Shown here: positions 44,901 through 52,730 of the stretch, in pieces
How the letters are laid out: every line of letters starts with the position of its first letter
How positions within the stretch are numbered: position 1 is the first letter of the stretch
Source of the DNA: TMED88 sp964515335
GTDB taxonomy: Bacteria; Myxococcota_A; UBA9160; UBA4427
Assembly (NCBI GenBank): GCA_964515335.1
Contig: CAZETS010000004.1
Span: 1 to 64,000, forward strand
Reading direction: 5' to 3'
DNA: 64,000 bases
Notes under the pieces: model-generated
Told to the model about the DNA's origin: nothing
The model's database searches: none
What the model saw: the letters and a program-made list of their open reading frames with translations, nothing else
Made by a program: the position numbers and the translations under genes

Positions 44901-45634
44901 CCGTCGTCGATCTCCGTGCCGTCCGGCGCCGCGATCCGGCGGTTGCGGTCGGCGTCCCAGAATCGCGGCTGCAGCCGGCCGGGACGATACGGGGTGCCGT
45001 CATCGGGGCAGTAGGCGCTGCCGCCGGTGCCCACGGACGCACCGCCGCCGCACTGCATGAGCACGAGCCGGTCGACCTCGCCGAGGCCCTCGGGCGTGGA
45101 ATCGTAGATGCCGCGAAAAGCCGGCGTCTCCTGGATCCGGTAGGGATTGCGCTCCGGCGTGACCGACCATGGACCGTCGTTCGAGATGAAGATCGAGCCG
45201 GCGTTGGTGAACTGGTCACCGCCCTGCAGACGGCCCGGCATGCGGCGCGCCCGGTCGCCGTACACGTCGACGCCCCGGACCATCCCGCAGCCTCGCGAGT
45301 ACACGCAGTCGTAGCGGGCCTCGATGCGCACGAAGGCCGACACCAGGTCGAGGGGGCCGTGCGTCTCCTGCACGATGTCGAGCTCGAGCTCGAGGTTGAA
45401 GACGTTGTACCACTGCGTCAGATCCCACTGATCGCTGAAGTTCCTGCTGATCGTGCGGAACTGCATCTCGAAGTAGCCATGGGCCTGCAGCCGGCCGTCG
45501 GCCGCCTCGAAGGCCGCCGCGGGCGTCGGCGAGAGCGCCGCCCACGCGAGCGCGAGCGAGCCGCAGATCGCAGCGGCCGACCTGCTCCGCGTTCGGAGCC
45601 ACGCCGATCGAGACAGCAGGGCGACGCTCTTCAT
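38999..45634 (-). CDS. Giant DUF1302-like outer-membrane beta-barrel protein
   Basis: Exported protein of 2211 residues, about three times the usual DUF1302 length. It has a signal peptide ending at TPAAA, an N-terminal region (HGYFEMQFRTISRNFSDQWDL), and the DUF1302 core near 430-600 with EAYLDIEMFDSRLWLRIGKQ, SIVWGKTELFRTTDQFNPQDF and GLEFGGRLEWRWDRY. Typical barrel strands return only after about residue 1970 and end in LVRDRDEAFMILRYTF with a terminal Phe. The 1300 residues between are rich in Asp, Asn, Pro and Gly, with scattered Cys pairs. The start ATG follows GGAGGGGAA. No frame break is seen, so this is one intact gene. Function unknown; transport of hydrophobic molecules is the best guess. 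Confidence 0.85.
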   Translation of the reverse strand: MKSVALLSRSAWLRTRSRSAAAICGSLALAWAALSPTPAAAFEAADGRLQAHGYFEMQFRTISRNFSDQWDLTQWYNVFNLELELDIVQETHGPLDLVSAFVRIEARYDCVYSRGCGMVRGVDVYGDRARRMPGRLQGGDQFTNAGSIFISNDGPWSVTPERNPYRIQETPAFRGIYDSTPEGLGEVDRLVLMQCGGGASVGTGGSAYCPDDGTPYRPGRLQPRFWDADRNRRIAAPDGTEIDDGTEGAPFLVAMQDFRDFEFTAIPVIGGSNYGHPTAFMGPWLPKNTVEPIASLANLPNPLDFSRVSPQSLSNGAGGNPMRPIPIYREDDAGRDYIWIDQAEELDGSPAVQAGRWEQINPTDGRFSDVRLWNDEAAQADEARGAFVPTSQLRRAMRENWFSDYPFNISQTDRAFNRGQSQNDEGELKEAYLDIEMFDSRLWLRIGKQSIVWGKTELFRTTDQFNPQDFALATLPSLEESRINLWAARGVWSFYEVGPLTDVRLELAMNFDEFEPADLGACGEPYAINLVCSLTLGSWAHGLTGVGVAGFKTPPNPWDSTRGLEFGGRLEWRWDRYSFALVDFYGYSDFPNPVRLATYSRNVDWKSGRPRYYMHTVEQMAAANFSCATPDGKGLAFAQNPVTGGDDFTVEPLGPASRVSYDRAGEAGCVTPGPSNRQVRVLQTLAGGQVDEWYGAPYRVPVSAPNELLAYQGNFLNNTMRADPDDPRYFYSRATVANPTSATDWPSYRNSDDWARVFDAGEVAKMNGCAGDPDYDDPSNPGNPISECRPDNSRVFDDRRYIQPDAAGPILPNPSYNPFYDPRLDPHFDVSVSDGFAYSAAPGDVIAATPVLFDPFQVGDVNSAFGHSWWANGYNPSLEYDERNSLDLSSVNASIFNFVCVATVGFSDLDPSACALTVFSSSKKPGGSNSNVPRISTVISAFLSGSPLFNGFVGKFPTDELLSKGPLLPDGMGMPLVQMHADLGTEPAVPPLSPAPRIGVGLDSFRTTDVRRHWADVASGQLPARNSKAYPWIYSRETESYNCLPDRFLIVEGGGAQLCGGLAIAGWRTNPILKYRAVTFLSRALSPEQEALLGCGPFFGTACDSNGADFLWAEGSALLQSFIGSDSLGVAFSQMGIENLVPADFGAAFMDNGSPSQEYRTDGRVVDKNGRLIRIDPDTLTPALGSSGYLNGIGVGNVDNRTPTAPRGDCDITASRIVMPDGQFDQFGNLNLFDNRISSRCWDLRQYFVAYGVQPGTAAFEILGLGGPKCTTADIGGPTDPRASVLPGCRNKWATIQYQPLDPNITADQLHPNNPDAGYIGNNWYGQIFSYKAAAAAGRPTPFDPDTLPDPRSDYRQWSADPQAHVRRDMFADTNGTELAGTVPCAVANTPQNPGSLDGPESYDCYLRNPGYTPQPNDGNAKWQTDYAAIGNCASATPDPRCFSGPDGLDGEDLQDRLPASIRLSSAWAQDGTDNRYELAKISRRSGLNWGVYDPALSGCDTSRPVQQQQDDPDCYVGGWRQGVDGDPDRLGIDRQSDGGLLYPRFVRAIGNNLDLLALAPTTPGGPEGSYGSRVENGCTPGTSWIYLQRTADNRLLSPPECANVYTNPLTQADGSPLPSELLFGAGHPFTGESFSSEIAGASFNLMQLLVTFSEEFTDGLASVRGFVNPELYESRFIYDEEWMWNPECAPPSSPLNNKTLEECGGRWWIQDTQFPYDPDRNSGDPHHSAYGDPNRDPLDVDLKRFDDPGYDYRVRQAFKCLPNPDCSGTVTGINLNSRVGWQSTGLGNTPEPGEAVRANKVPNPIPPGATNKLQRDPSLPNIMTTFPDLLMRECNSARRDYQDGMTQAQIRGLYDDCGTLANGGVNDWTARGSGFWQDLRLGNSGGQGGLVESMLWDYAFTGTENDLMALIPYCENLEFTQRHTDSIGDSNQQPNGQSVFGPTRIDCTRGEQGEVLGRERCTYVTPQYCGLVQAVFSLAGQKRPILQAGGNGTFGRRTMQWHSGNEIYLDYAKRNVLGFSMDFAEDYTKSNWSVEFTWIEGVPQIDNSSYNLTTEADDFNLTVSMDRPTFVNFLNANRTLFINSQWFFQYRKGWNDDFSSIGPWNVLATFTVFTGYFQDRLNPTLTFVYDFRSNSGGALPQVNYRFSEAFSMTVGVSLFWGEQRLVNMPLNPIAPAGPRGGPNPYMDGTQPGLSLVRDRDEAFMILRYTF

Positions 45635-45916
45635 TTCCCCTCCGGCTTCGGATGGACCGCGGTGAAACCGTGCGACCGGGAGACGAAGACGTGGTGCGCA
45701 GCGGGCACGCGTGTCCGTGCCGCTCCGCTGCTCGAATGCACCTCGGCGTTCTCGATGTTCGCCAACCGGTGTCGACAGAGAGGGGATCCGCGACGCTGTG
45801 TCACGACCCCACGCCTTCCCCCAAGTCCGACTCGCCCCGCTCGGATCGCAAAGACCGACGGGACCGTCGATCGCAAACCGACGCGACGAGCATGGCCCGC
45901 CACACGACTCCGCTAG

Positions 45917-45960
45917 ACATCTTTATACAGTTCCGTAACACCTCCGTACAGTTCATATTT
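45917..45960 (-). promoter_or_regulatory. AT-rich block with 21-bp-spaced direct repeats, possible promoter of the DUF1302 gene
   Basis: On the minus strand GAACTGTA occurs twice, 21 bases apart, with ACGGA also repeated between the copies. The proximal copy runs into TATAAA, a good -10 candidate. Two helical turns between direct repeats is typical of activator or tandem regulator sites. The start codon is about 290 bases downstream, leaving a long leader. Confidence 0.4.
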
Positions 45961-46106
45961 GCCGGTTGCCGAGGATCGGAAGAGCCGACCGGATGGCCGC
46001 GCCCACCCGAGTCAGCGGGTGTGATTCACTCCGACATGCCCCGCGTGCCGGCCCGGCCCTCGGTGGACCCGCAAGCTCCGGTGGCGGAAGCCAAACGCCG
46101 TTCCTT

Positions 46107-46131
46107 GGGGGGAGGGGGGGAGGGAGGAGGG
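46107..46131 (+). repeat. G-run with quadruplex-forming potential
   Basis: G tracts of 6, 7, 3, 2 and 3 are separated by single A bases on the plus strand, about 130 bases before the uridine phosphorylase gene. Such tracts can form G-quadruplexes in DNA or in a transcript leader. Confidence 0.5.
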
Positions 46132-46257
46132 CGCGCGCAGTTGCCCGCGCGGCACGCATCCGTCAGGCTGGGCCCGCAACTCGGCGACGCACCGACCGCG
46201 TGCGGCCAAAGGACCCACTCACCACGCCCCTCCGCGATTTGGAAAGGATCTCAGCCG

Positions 46258-47031
46258 ATGAGCGACGCACAGCCGATCACCGGATGCCGCCCCGACGACG
46301 TCACCGAGCACGTCTTCCTGTGCGGCGATCCCGGCCGCGTCGAGCGCATCGCCGAGGGTTGGAGCCGCGCACGCGAGGTCTGCAACGTGCGCGAGTACCG
46401 GATCATCCGCGGCGAGGATGGCGGACTCCCGGTCACGGTTGCCTCGACGGGCATCGGAGCGCCGAGCACCGCCGTGCTGATCGAGGAGCTGGCGAAGCTC
46501 GGCAGCCGCACCTTCATCCGCGTCGGGAGCAGCGGCGGCATGGATCCCCGGCTGCAGCTCGGCGAGCTGGCCATCACCTCGGCGTCGATCCGCGACGACG
46601 GCACGACGGCCAGCTACGTGATCCCCGAATTCCCGGCAGCTGCCCACCATCGTGTGGTGGCCGCCCTCGAAGACGCAGCCGTCGAGCAGGGCGTGCCGCA
46701 CCACGTGGGCATCACCTGGTCGTTCGACGCGTTCTACGCGCGCAACGCGACCGAGACGCCCGGCGGCGGCATGGCGTCGATGAGCTACGACGGCTACTGG
46801 CCGAGCCACATGGAGGCCCGCATCCGCGACATGCAGGCCGCCCGCGTGATGAACTGCGAGATGGAGTCGGGCGTGCTGCTCACACTGGCCGGGCTCTTCG
46901 GCCTGCGCGCCGGATCGCTCTGCATCGTGTCAGACCGCACCCCGTGGCAGGGCCCGGCCGCCATCGACTTCGAGGCCAACATGCAGAGCTGTGTCGACGT
47001 GGCGCGCGCCGCGATGCTCTCGCTCGCCTGA
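46258..47031 (+). CDS. udp: Uridine phosphorylase-like nucleoside phosphorylase
   Basis: Cytoplasmic enzyme of 257 residues that splits a nucleoside with phosphate into base and ribose-1-phosphate. Family motifs are FLCGDPGRVERIA, phosphate-binding STGIGAPSTAVLIEEL and RVGSSGG, and the substrate/ribose region MNCEMESGVLLTLAGLFGLR followed by IVSDRTP. The set fits the Udp branch of the PNP/UDP family. The ATG follows GGAAAGGATC at good spacing; longer upstream extensions in frame lack homology and cross an AT-rich block. It stands alone, convergent with the VCBS lipoprotein gene. Confidence 0.87.
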   Translation: MSDAQPITGCRPDDVTEHVFLCGDPGRVERIAEGWSRAREVCNVREYRIIRGEDGGLPVTVASTGIGAPSTAVLIEELAKLGSRTFIRVGSSGGMDPRLQLGELAITSASIRDDGTTASYVIPEFPAAAHHRVVAALEDAAVEQGVPHHVGITWSFDAFYARNATETPGGGMASMSYDGYWPSHMEARIRDMQAARVMNCEMESGVLLTLAGLFGLRAGSLCIVSDRTPWQGPAAIDFEANMQSCVDVARAAMLSLA

Positions 47032-47052
47032 AGCCGGGCTCGCGACGCGCGC

Positions 47053-48432
47053 TCAGGGAACCAGGTCGACCGGCACCGGCATGATGTTCCAGGTGAACAC
47101 GCTGTTGCCGTTGGTGCGCCGGTAGATCACCTCGCGCCCGGGCTCGCCGTCGATCCAGATGTAGCGCCGCACCTCCGAGTCGTTGTCGCTGGCGACGTAG
47201 AGCTCGTCGCTGCCGTCGCCGTCCAGGTCCGCGGCGATCGCGGCGTGCTCGAAGCCGCCGGAATCGCCGTCGATCAGCTTCTTGGTCCAGCCCTTCGTCG
47301 GATCGTCGGCGTCGCGGCCGGGCACGAGCAGCCAGACGCCGCTGCTGAAGAGCGCCGCCACCAGCTCCTTGCGACCGTCGCCGTCGAAGTCGCCAGCGGT
47401 GAGGAAACGGCCGAGCCGGTCCTGGATGGTGGCGACCACGGCGCCCTGCTTCGGGTCGGTGCCGGCGTCGTAGCGCCTGATCTCGACGGGCTCGAGCAGC
47501 TTCTTGGTGTCCTTCTCGACCACCCCTTCGACGATCACATAGAGCTCGTCGGTGCCGTCGCCGTCCACGTCGTCGACGAAGATCTCCTTGGCGTGACGGT
47601 CACCGAGATCGGCGACCACCGTGCGCCCCTCGCCCTTGCCGGGGACGTAGCGCGTGACCATGCCCTCCTGCGGCCGGCCGTCGAGGCGGTTCGGCTCGCT
47701 CGGAGTGGCATAGACCTCGAGGACGCCGTCGCCGTCGAGGTCGCCGAGCTCGATCTCGTGCACGAAGGTGTCCGGCTCCTGGTCGATCTCCTCGACCACG
47801 TAGCCGCCCTTCTCCGCGTCAGGCCGCACCAACGCGACGACGCCCTGGTCGTGGGTGGCCACCACGATCACCCGGCTGCCGTCGCCATAGACGTCGCCGA
47901 CCTCGATGTCACGCATGCGGCTGAACTTGCCCCCGAAGTCCTTCTCCCAGATCGTCTCCGAGGTGGGGCCGTCCTTGCCGGGCGACCAGAGCTTGAGGGT
48001 CGCCGCCGAGCCCGCCGCGCTCAGGAGCCTCTCGTGCCCCCCGGGCGTCTCGTACAGCATCGCCTTGTGGAAGACGTTGCTCTGCGGATCTTCGATGAGC
48101 GCCACCGTCCACTCGCCGTCCTTGCGCACGAGGAACTCGAGCGTCGCCGGCAGCGGCTTCGGCGCCTTGCCGGGCTCGCGCGGACCGAACTGCGCGAGGG
48201 CCAGCACGAGGGCCCGGGGCAGGTCGTCCGGCGTCATCGCCGCAGCCGCGGCGCGGTCGCGCTCGGCGGGCGGCGTGTCGGCCGGGCCGGGCTCGCCGGT
48301 CGTGACGGTCGGCTGGGGCACCTTCTCGACGCGCTCGGCGGGCTGCTCGGCGCCGCAGCCGGCGGCGAAGACCGCCACGGCCACGATGCCCGCCAGCCGG
48401 TGGTGAGACGCGTCGAAACGCAGGACGCTCAT
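47053..48432 (-). CDS. VCBS/FG-GAP-repeat lipoprotein
   Basis: Lipoprotein of 459 residues with a lipobox (VAVFAAGC) at about residue 25 and a Pro/Thr/Glu-rich linker. It is followed by a beta-propeller built from repeats whose loops carry Ca-binding-like sequences: DLDGDGVLEVYA, DVDGDGTDELYV, DFDGDGRKELVA and DLDGDGSDELYVASD. The fold resembles integrin-type FG-GAP propellers; it probably acts on the cell surface or in the periplasm. The ATG follows GAGGAGGAG. Its function is unknown and it is divergent from hisS. Confidence 0.83.
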   Translation of the reverse strand: MSVLRFDASHHRLAGIVAVAVFAAGCGAEQPAERVEKVPQPTVTTGEPGPADTPPAERDRAAAAAMTPDDLPRALVLALAQFGPREPGKAPKPLPATLEFLVRKDGEWTVALIEDPQSNVFHKAMLYETPGGHERLLSAAGSAATLKLWSPGKDGPTSETIWEKDFGGKFSRMRDIEVGDVYGDGSRVIVVATHDQGVVALVRPDAEKGGYVVEEIDQEPDTFVHEIELGDLDGDGVLEVYATPSEPNRLDGRPQEGMVTRYVPGKGEGRTVVADLGDRHAKEIFVDDVDGDGTDELYVIVEGVVEKDTKKLLEPVEIRRYDAGTDPKQGAVVATIQDRLGRFLTAGDFDGDGRKELVAALFSSGVWLLVPGRDADDPTKGWTKKLIDGDSGGFEHAAIAADLDGDGSDELYVASDNDSEVRRYIWIDGEPGREVIYRRTNGNSVFTWNIMPVPVDLVP

Positions 48433-48544
48433 CGGACTCCTCCTCGGGGGTCCCGGGGGTGTAGCAATCTCTCGCACCCCGAGCCGCCCCCGGGCGCGCC
48501 TCGGCCCCCGAGGTGTGGTACCGAAAGGGCCGGAGAGCGACCCG

Positions 48545-49840
48545 TTGAGCCAACCGAGCCTCAAGGCCCCCCGCGGCACCCGCGACTTCTACCCGGAGGA
48601 GTTCCGGCAGCGCGAGTGGCTGTTCGACTGCTTCCGCCGGACCGCCCGACGCTTCGCGTTCGAAGAGGTCGACGCGCCGATGGTCGAGCACGCCGAGCTG
48701 TTCACCCGCAAGGCGGGCGAAGAGATCGTCGACCAGCTCTACCACTTCGAGACCCACGGCCACCACCTGGCGCTGCGGCCCGAGATGACGCCCTCGATCG
48801 CGCGGCTGGTGATCGCCCGGGCCGGCTCGCTGCGGATGCCGCTGCGCTGGTTCACGATCACCCAGAACTGGCGCTACGAGCGCATGCAGCGCGGCCGCAA
48901 GCGCGAGCACTTCCAGTGGAACATGGACATCTGGGGCGAGCCCGGAGTGGCCGCCGAGGCCGAGCTGATCGGGGCGCTGTTCGCCGGCACCGACGAGCTC
49001 GGGCTGCCGCGCGGCGCCGTCAAGGTGCGCGTCAACAGCCGCGCGCTGCTCGAGGAGAGCCTTCGCGGCGGTGTACTGAAGGACCGGCCCGAGGTTTTCG
49101 CCCCACTCTGCGTCGTGATCGACAAGCTCGAGAAGATCGGTGCAGACGCCGTCGTCGAGCAGCTCACGTCGGCCGAGGGCGGGGTCGGGCTCGACGAGCC
49201 GGCCGCCCGCGACGTGATCGCAATGCTCGGCGCGCGCGACCTCGACCAGGCGGCGCGCCACGTCAGCGAGGACTCGGCAGCCCTCGCCGACCTGCGTCGC
49301 CTCTTCGAGCTGCTCGACGCCTACGGGGTGCGCGACCAGGTCGTCTTCGACGCCTCGGTGGTGCGGGGCCTGGCCTATTACACGGGCGTCGTATTCGAGG
49401 CCTTCGACGCCGCGGGCAACCTGCGCTCGATCTGCGGCGGTGGCCGCTACGACCGCCTGGCCGAGACGCTCGGCGGCAAGCCGGTCCCGGCGGTGGGCTT
49501 CGGGTTCGGCGACATGGTGATCGCCGAGCTGCTCGCCGACATGAAGCTCATGCCCGAGCCGCCGCGCGAGGTGGACGACGTGGTGTTCGCCTTCGACGAG
49601 CAGCAGCGCCCCGCCGCGGTGCGGCTGGCGGGCCGTCTTCGCGGCGAGGAACGCCGGGTCGAGCTGTCGCTCAGCGGCGGGCGGCTCAAGCGCGCGCTCG
49701 CCGACGCGGACCGGATCGGCGCCCGGCGCCTCTGGATGCTCGGCCCCGACGAGGTGGCCCGCGGCGTGGCCCGCGTCCGCGACCTCTCGACCGGCGAGGA
49801 GCAGGAAGAGCAGCTCCCCGCGCGAGAGCCGCAGGAGTGA
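48545..49840 (+). CDS. hisS: Histidine--tRNA ligase
   Basis: Class II aminoacyl-tRNA synthetase charging tRNA-His, 431 residues from the chosen TTG start (LSQPSLKAPRGTRDFYPEE), which has GGAGAG eight bases upstream; a GTG ten codons earlier is possible. Sites present: motif 1 region APMVEHAELF, motif 2 WRYERMQRGRKREHFQWNMD, the histidine-binding RGLAYYTG and GGGRYDRLAE, motif 3 PAVGFGFGDMVI, and a C-terminal anticodon-binding domain that ends with an acidic tail. The catalytic set is complete, and this may be the only histidyl synthetase. Confidence 0.95.
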   Translation: MSQPSLKAPRGTRDFYPEEFRQREWLFDCFRRTARRFAFEEVDAPMVEHAELFTRKAGEEIVDQLYHFETHGHHLALRPEMTPSIARLVIARAGSLRMPLRWFTITQNWRYERMQRGRKREHFQWNMDIWGEPGVAAEAELIGALFAGTDELGLPRGAVKVRVNSRALLEESLRGGVLKDRPEVFAPLCVVIDKLEKIGADAVVEQLTSAEGGVGLDEPAARDVIAMLGARDLDQAARHVSEDSAALADLRRLFELLDAYGVRDQVVFDASVVRGLAYYTGVVFEAFDAAGNLRSICGGGRYDRLAETLGGKPVPAVGFGFGDMVIAELLADMKLMPEPPREVDDVVFAFDEQQRPAAVRLAGRLRGEERRVELSLSGGRLKRALADADRIGARRLWMLGPDEVARGVARVRDLSTGEEQEEQLPAREPQE

Positions 49841-49872
49841 ACCACCCGGCGGCTGGGCACGGAAGCGATCGC

Positions 49873-51780
49873 ATGCAGACTGACTGGACCACACGAGACA
49901 GCCTCGATCTGTACGCCGTCGAGCGCTGGGGCGAGGGCTACTTCGACGTCAACGAAGCCGGGCACGTCGTCGTGCGACCGAGAAGAGACGCCGGCGCCAC
50001 CATCGACCTGCTCGACCTCGTCGGGGACCTGCGCCGGCGCGGCTTGCGCACGCCCATGCTGATCCGCTTCTCCGACATCCTGGCGAGCCGCGTGGAGGGA
50101 TTGGCGGCCGCCTTCCGGGCCGCGATCGACGAATCGGGCTATGCGGGCCGCTATCGAGGTGTGTACCCCATCAAAGTCAATCAGCAGCGCCACGTCGTCG
50201 AGGAGATCGTCCAGTACGGGCGCGCCTGCGGGTTGGGGCTCGAGGCGGGCAGCAAGCCCGAGCTGCTGATCGCGATCGCTTGCCTCGACAACCCCGAAGC
50301 GCTGATCGTCTGCAACGGTTTCAAGGACCGCTCGTACATCGAGACGGCAATGCTCGCCCAGCGACTCGGGCGCACGCCCGTCATCGTGATCGACCGCTAC
50401 GCCGAGCTCGAGCTGGTCATCAAGACGTCGCACGAACTCGGCATCCGTCCGCACGTGGGCCTGCGGGCGCGGCTCGCCGCCCAGGGCTCGGGCCGCTGGC
50501 TCGAGTCGAGCGGCCGACGGTCGAAGTTCGGGCTCTCGCCGTCGGAGGTCGTGCTGGCGGTCGAGCGGCTGCGCGCCGAAGACATGCTCGACTGCCTCGA
50601 GCTGCTGCACTGCCACATCGGCTCGCAGATCACGGCGATTCGCGCCCACAAGGAGGCGCTGCGCGAACTCGCTCAGATCTACGTCGGCCTGCGCGCCCTC
50701 GGCGCCGATTCCCTCTCGTTGCTCGACGTGGGCGGCGGCCTGGCGGTCGACTACGACGGCACGCAGAGCGACTTCCATTCGTCCGCCAACTATCGCGTGC
50801 AGGAGTACGCGAACGACGTCGTCGACGCCGTGCAGCGGGCCTGCGCGGAAGCCGAGGTCACCGTGCCCGACATCGTCAGCGAGTCGGGCCGGGCGATGGT
50901 CGCCCATCACTCCGTGCTGGTGTTCGACGTGATCGGCGCGGACCGCATGCTGACGGGCCTTCCCCCCCAGCCCGTCGAAGACGACGCACACGCCGTGCTG
51001 CGGCAGCTCGACGAGGTGCGCGAGACGATCAGCAGCGGCCGCATCGAGGAGGCGTACCACGACGCCGTGCAGATCCACGAAGAGGCCACTTCGCTCTTCG
51101 CCCTGGGCCACCTCGACCTGCCGACCCGGGCGCGCGTCGACCGGCTCTTCCTGCACTGCTGCGAGCGGATCGACGACGAGGTGCGGCAGATGGACCCCGT
51201 CCCCGAGGACCTGGCGGCCCTGTCCACCGAGCTGGCCGACACCTACTTCGGAAACTTCTCGGTCTTCCAGTCGGCGCCCGACCACTGGGCGGTCCGACAG
51301 CTCTTCCCGTTGATGCCGATCCATCGGCTCGACGAGCAGCCGAATCGACGCGCCGTCTTCGCCGACATCACCTGCGACAGCGACGGCAAGGTCGACCGCT
51401 TCATCGACCGCGACGAAGAGAAGCGCACCCTCGAGCTGCACGACTTCGACGGCCGACCCTACTACCTGGGCCTCTTCCTGGTCGGCGCCTACCAGGAGAT
51501 CCTCGGCGACTTCCACAACCTCTTCGGCGACACCGATGCCGTGCACGTGCGGCTGCACGAGACCGACGGCTACGGGGTCGAGCACGTCGTCGAAGGCGAC
51601 GAGGTCTCGGAGGTGCTCTCCTACGTGCAGTACGACATCCGCGCCCTCCAGGAGCGCATGCGCCAGACGCTGGAGCGGGCGCTGCGCGAGCGGCGCATCG
51701 ACCTCGACGACTCGCGCCTGCTGCGCCGCCGCTTCGAGGAGGGGCTGCGCCAGTACACCTACCTCGCGAGCGACGACTGA
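49873..51780 (+). CDS. speA: Biosynthetic arginine decarboxylase
   Basis: PLP-dependent, fold-III decarboxylase converting arginine to agmatine, the first step of the agmatine route to putrescine and spermidine. It is 635 residues, the standard length. The PLP lysine lies in GVYPIKVNQQRHVVEEI (about residue 100). Other sites are LLDVGGGLAVDYDGT, the SESGRAMVAHHSVLVFD segment, and the C-terminal ADITCDSDGKVDRFID with FLVGAYQEILGDFHNLFGD. The ATG follows GGAAG. It lies 33 bases after hisS and 15 before the nuclease gene on the same strand; no agmatinase gene is nearby. Confidence 0.96.
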   Translation: MQTDWTTRDSLDLYAVERWGEGYFDVNEAGHVVVRPRRDAGATIDLLDLVGDLRRRGLRTPMLIRFSDILASRVEGLAAAFRAAIDESGYAGRYRGVYPIKVNQQRHVVEEIVQYGRACGLGLEAGSKPELLIAIACLDNPEALIVCNGFKDRSYIETAMLAQRLGRTPVIVIDRYAELELVIKTSHELGIRPHVGLRARLAAQGSGRWLESSGRRSKFGLSPSEVVLAVERLRAEDMLDCLELLHCHIGSQITAIRAHKEALRELAQIYVGLRALGADSLSLLDVGGGLAVDYDGTQSDFHSSANYRVQEYANDVVDAVQRACAEAEVTVPDIVSESGRAMVAHHSVLVFDVIGADRMLTGLPPQPVEDDAHAVLRQLDEVRETISSGRIEEAYHDAVQIHEEATSLFALGHLDLPTRARVDRLFLHCCERIDDEVRQMDPVPEDLAALSTELADTYFGNFSVFQSAPDHWAVRQLFPLMPIHRLDEQPNRRAVFADITCDSDGKVDRFIDRDEEKRTLELHDFDGRPYYLGLFLVGAYQEILGDFHNLFGDTDAVHVRLHETDGYGVEHVVEGDEVSEVLSYVQYDIRALQERMRQTLERALRERRIDLDDSRLLRRRFEEGLRQYTYLASDD

Positions 51781-51795
51781 GGCCTCGCACGCCAG

Positions 51796-52596
51796 ATGTC
51801 CGAACGACCGCTGCGCATCTTCTCCTGGAACGTGAACGGCATTCGCGCCGCCACCGGCAAGGGCTTCGCCGACTGGCTCAAGCGCTGCCGGGCCGAGATC
51901 GTCGGCGTGCAGGAGGTGCGCGCCCTGCCCGGCGAGATTCCGCCCGAGTTGACACGCATGCGGCGCTACCACCAGCACTGGACCGCCGCCGAGCGCCGCG
52001 GCTACAGCGGCGTGGGGCTGCTCTCGCGCCGCAAGCCCGACACGTTCGAGACCTCGCTCGGCGAGTCGCGCTTCGACGTGGAGGGCAGGCTGCAGATCGC
52101 GCGCTTCGGCCGGCTGGTGGTCGCGAACGGCTACTTCCCGAACGGCAACGGCAAGGATCGCGACAACAGCCGCATCCCCTACAAGCTCGACTGGTACCGG
52201 GCGCTCTTCGACAGGCTCGAACGCCTGCGCCGCGGCGGCCATCGCGTGCTCGTGATGGGCGACTTCAACACGGCCCACCGCGAGATCGACCTCGCGCGCC
52301 CCAAGCAGAACGAGAAGACCTCGGGCTTCACGCCGGTCGAGCGCGAGGAGCTCGACCGCTGGGTGCGCGCCGGCTGGGTCGACACCTTCCGCCGCTTCGA
52401 GCCGGGCGAGGGGCGCTACACCTGGTGGAGCCAGCGATTCGGCGTGCGCGAGAAGAACATCGGCTGGCGCATCGACTACGTGCTGGCCTCGCCGTCGGCG
52501 ATGAAGTACGTCCGGCGCGCCTTCATCCACCACCACGTCACGGGCTCGGACCACTGCCCGATCGGGGTGGACGTCGATCCGGCGATCTTCGGCTGA
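51796..52596 (+). CDS. xthA: Exodeoxyribonuclease III family AP endonuclease
   Basis: DNA base-excision repair nuclease of 266 residues with the DNase I-like fold. Sites are FSWNVNGIRAA, the metal Glu in GVQEVRA (where ExoIII usually has QETK), catalytic MGDFNTAHREIDLARPKQN, GWRIDYVLASPS and the closing GSDHCPIGVDV His. It would cleave at abasic sites and trim 3' blocked ends. The ATG is just 15 bases behind speA, suggesting cotranscription. Confidence 0.93.
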   Translation: MSERPLRIFSWNVNGIRAATGKGFADWLKRCRAEIVGVQEVRALPGEIPPELTRMRRYHQHWTAAERRGYSGVGLLSRRKPDTFETSLGESRFDVEGRLQIARFGRLVVANGYFPNGNGKDRDNSRIPYKLDWYRALFDRLERLRRGGHRVLVMGDFNTAHREIDLARPKQNEKTSGFTPVEREELDRWVRAGWVDTFRRFEPGEGRYTWWSQRFGVREKNIGWRIDYVLASPSAMKYVRRAFIHHHVTGSDHCPIGVDVDPAIFG

Positions 52597-52730
52597 GACA
52601 CGGCCAGCCGCTCGCGTGACCCCGAGGTCTCGCGCCCCGCGTAGTCGCGAGTTCGCATACGACGCGATCCGGCGGGCGCGACCAACCAGGCAGCGCTGAC
52701 CTCGGCACGCGGCTTGCGTTGCTGCGTGAC

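Larger units (their letters stand above)
45635..46257. other. Long intergenic region upstream of the giant DUF1302 gene and the phosphorylase gene
   Basis: Divergent region of 623 bases with no supported gene; open frames extending the phosphorylase upstream through it have no family match. It contains an unusually AT-rich block near 45915-45962 with direct repeats and a G-run able to form a quadruplex at 46107-46131 (both listed). Confidence 0.5.

Noticed and set aside
45652..46257. In-frame upstream extension of the uridine phosphorylase
   Set aside because: The extension reads low-complexity sequence through an AT-rich block and a G-run; a normal Shine-Dalgarno and the family N-terminus are at the ATG 46258.
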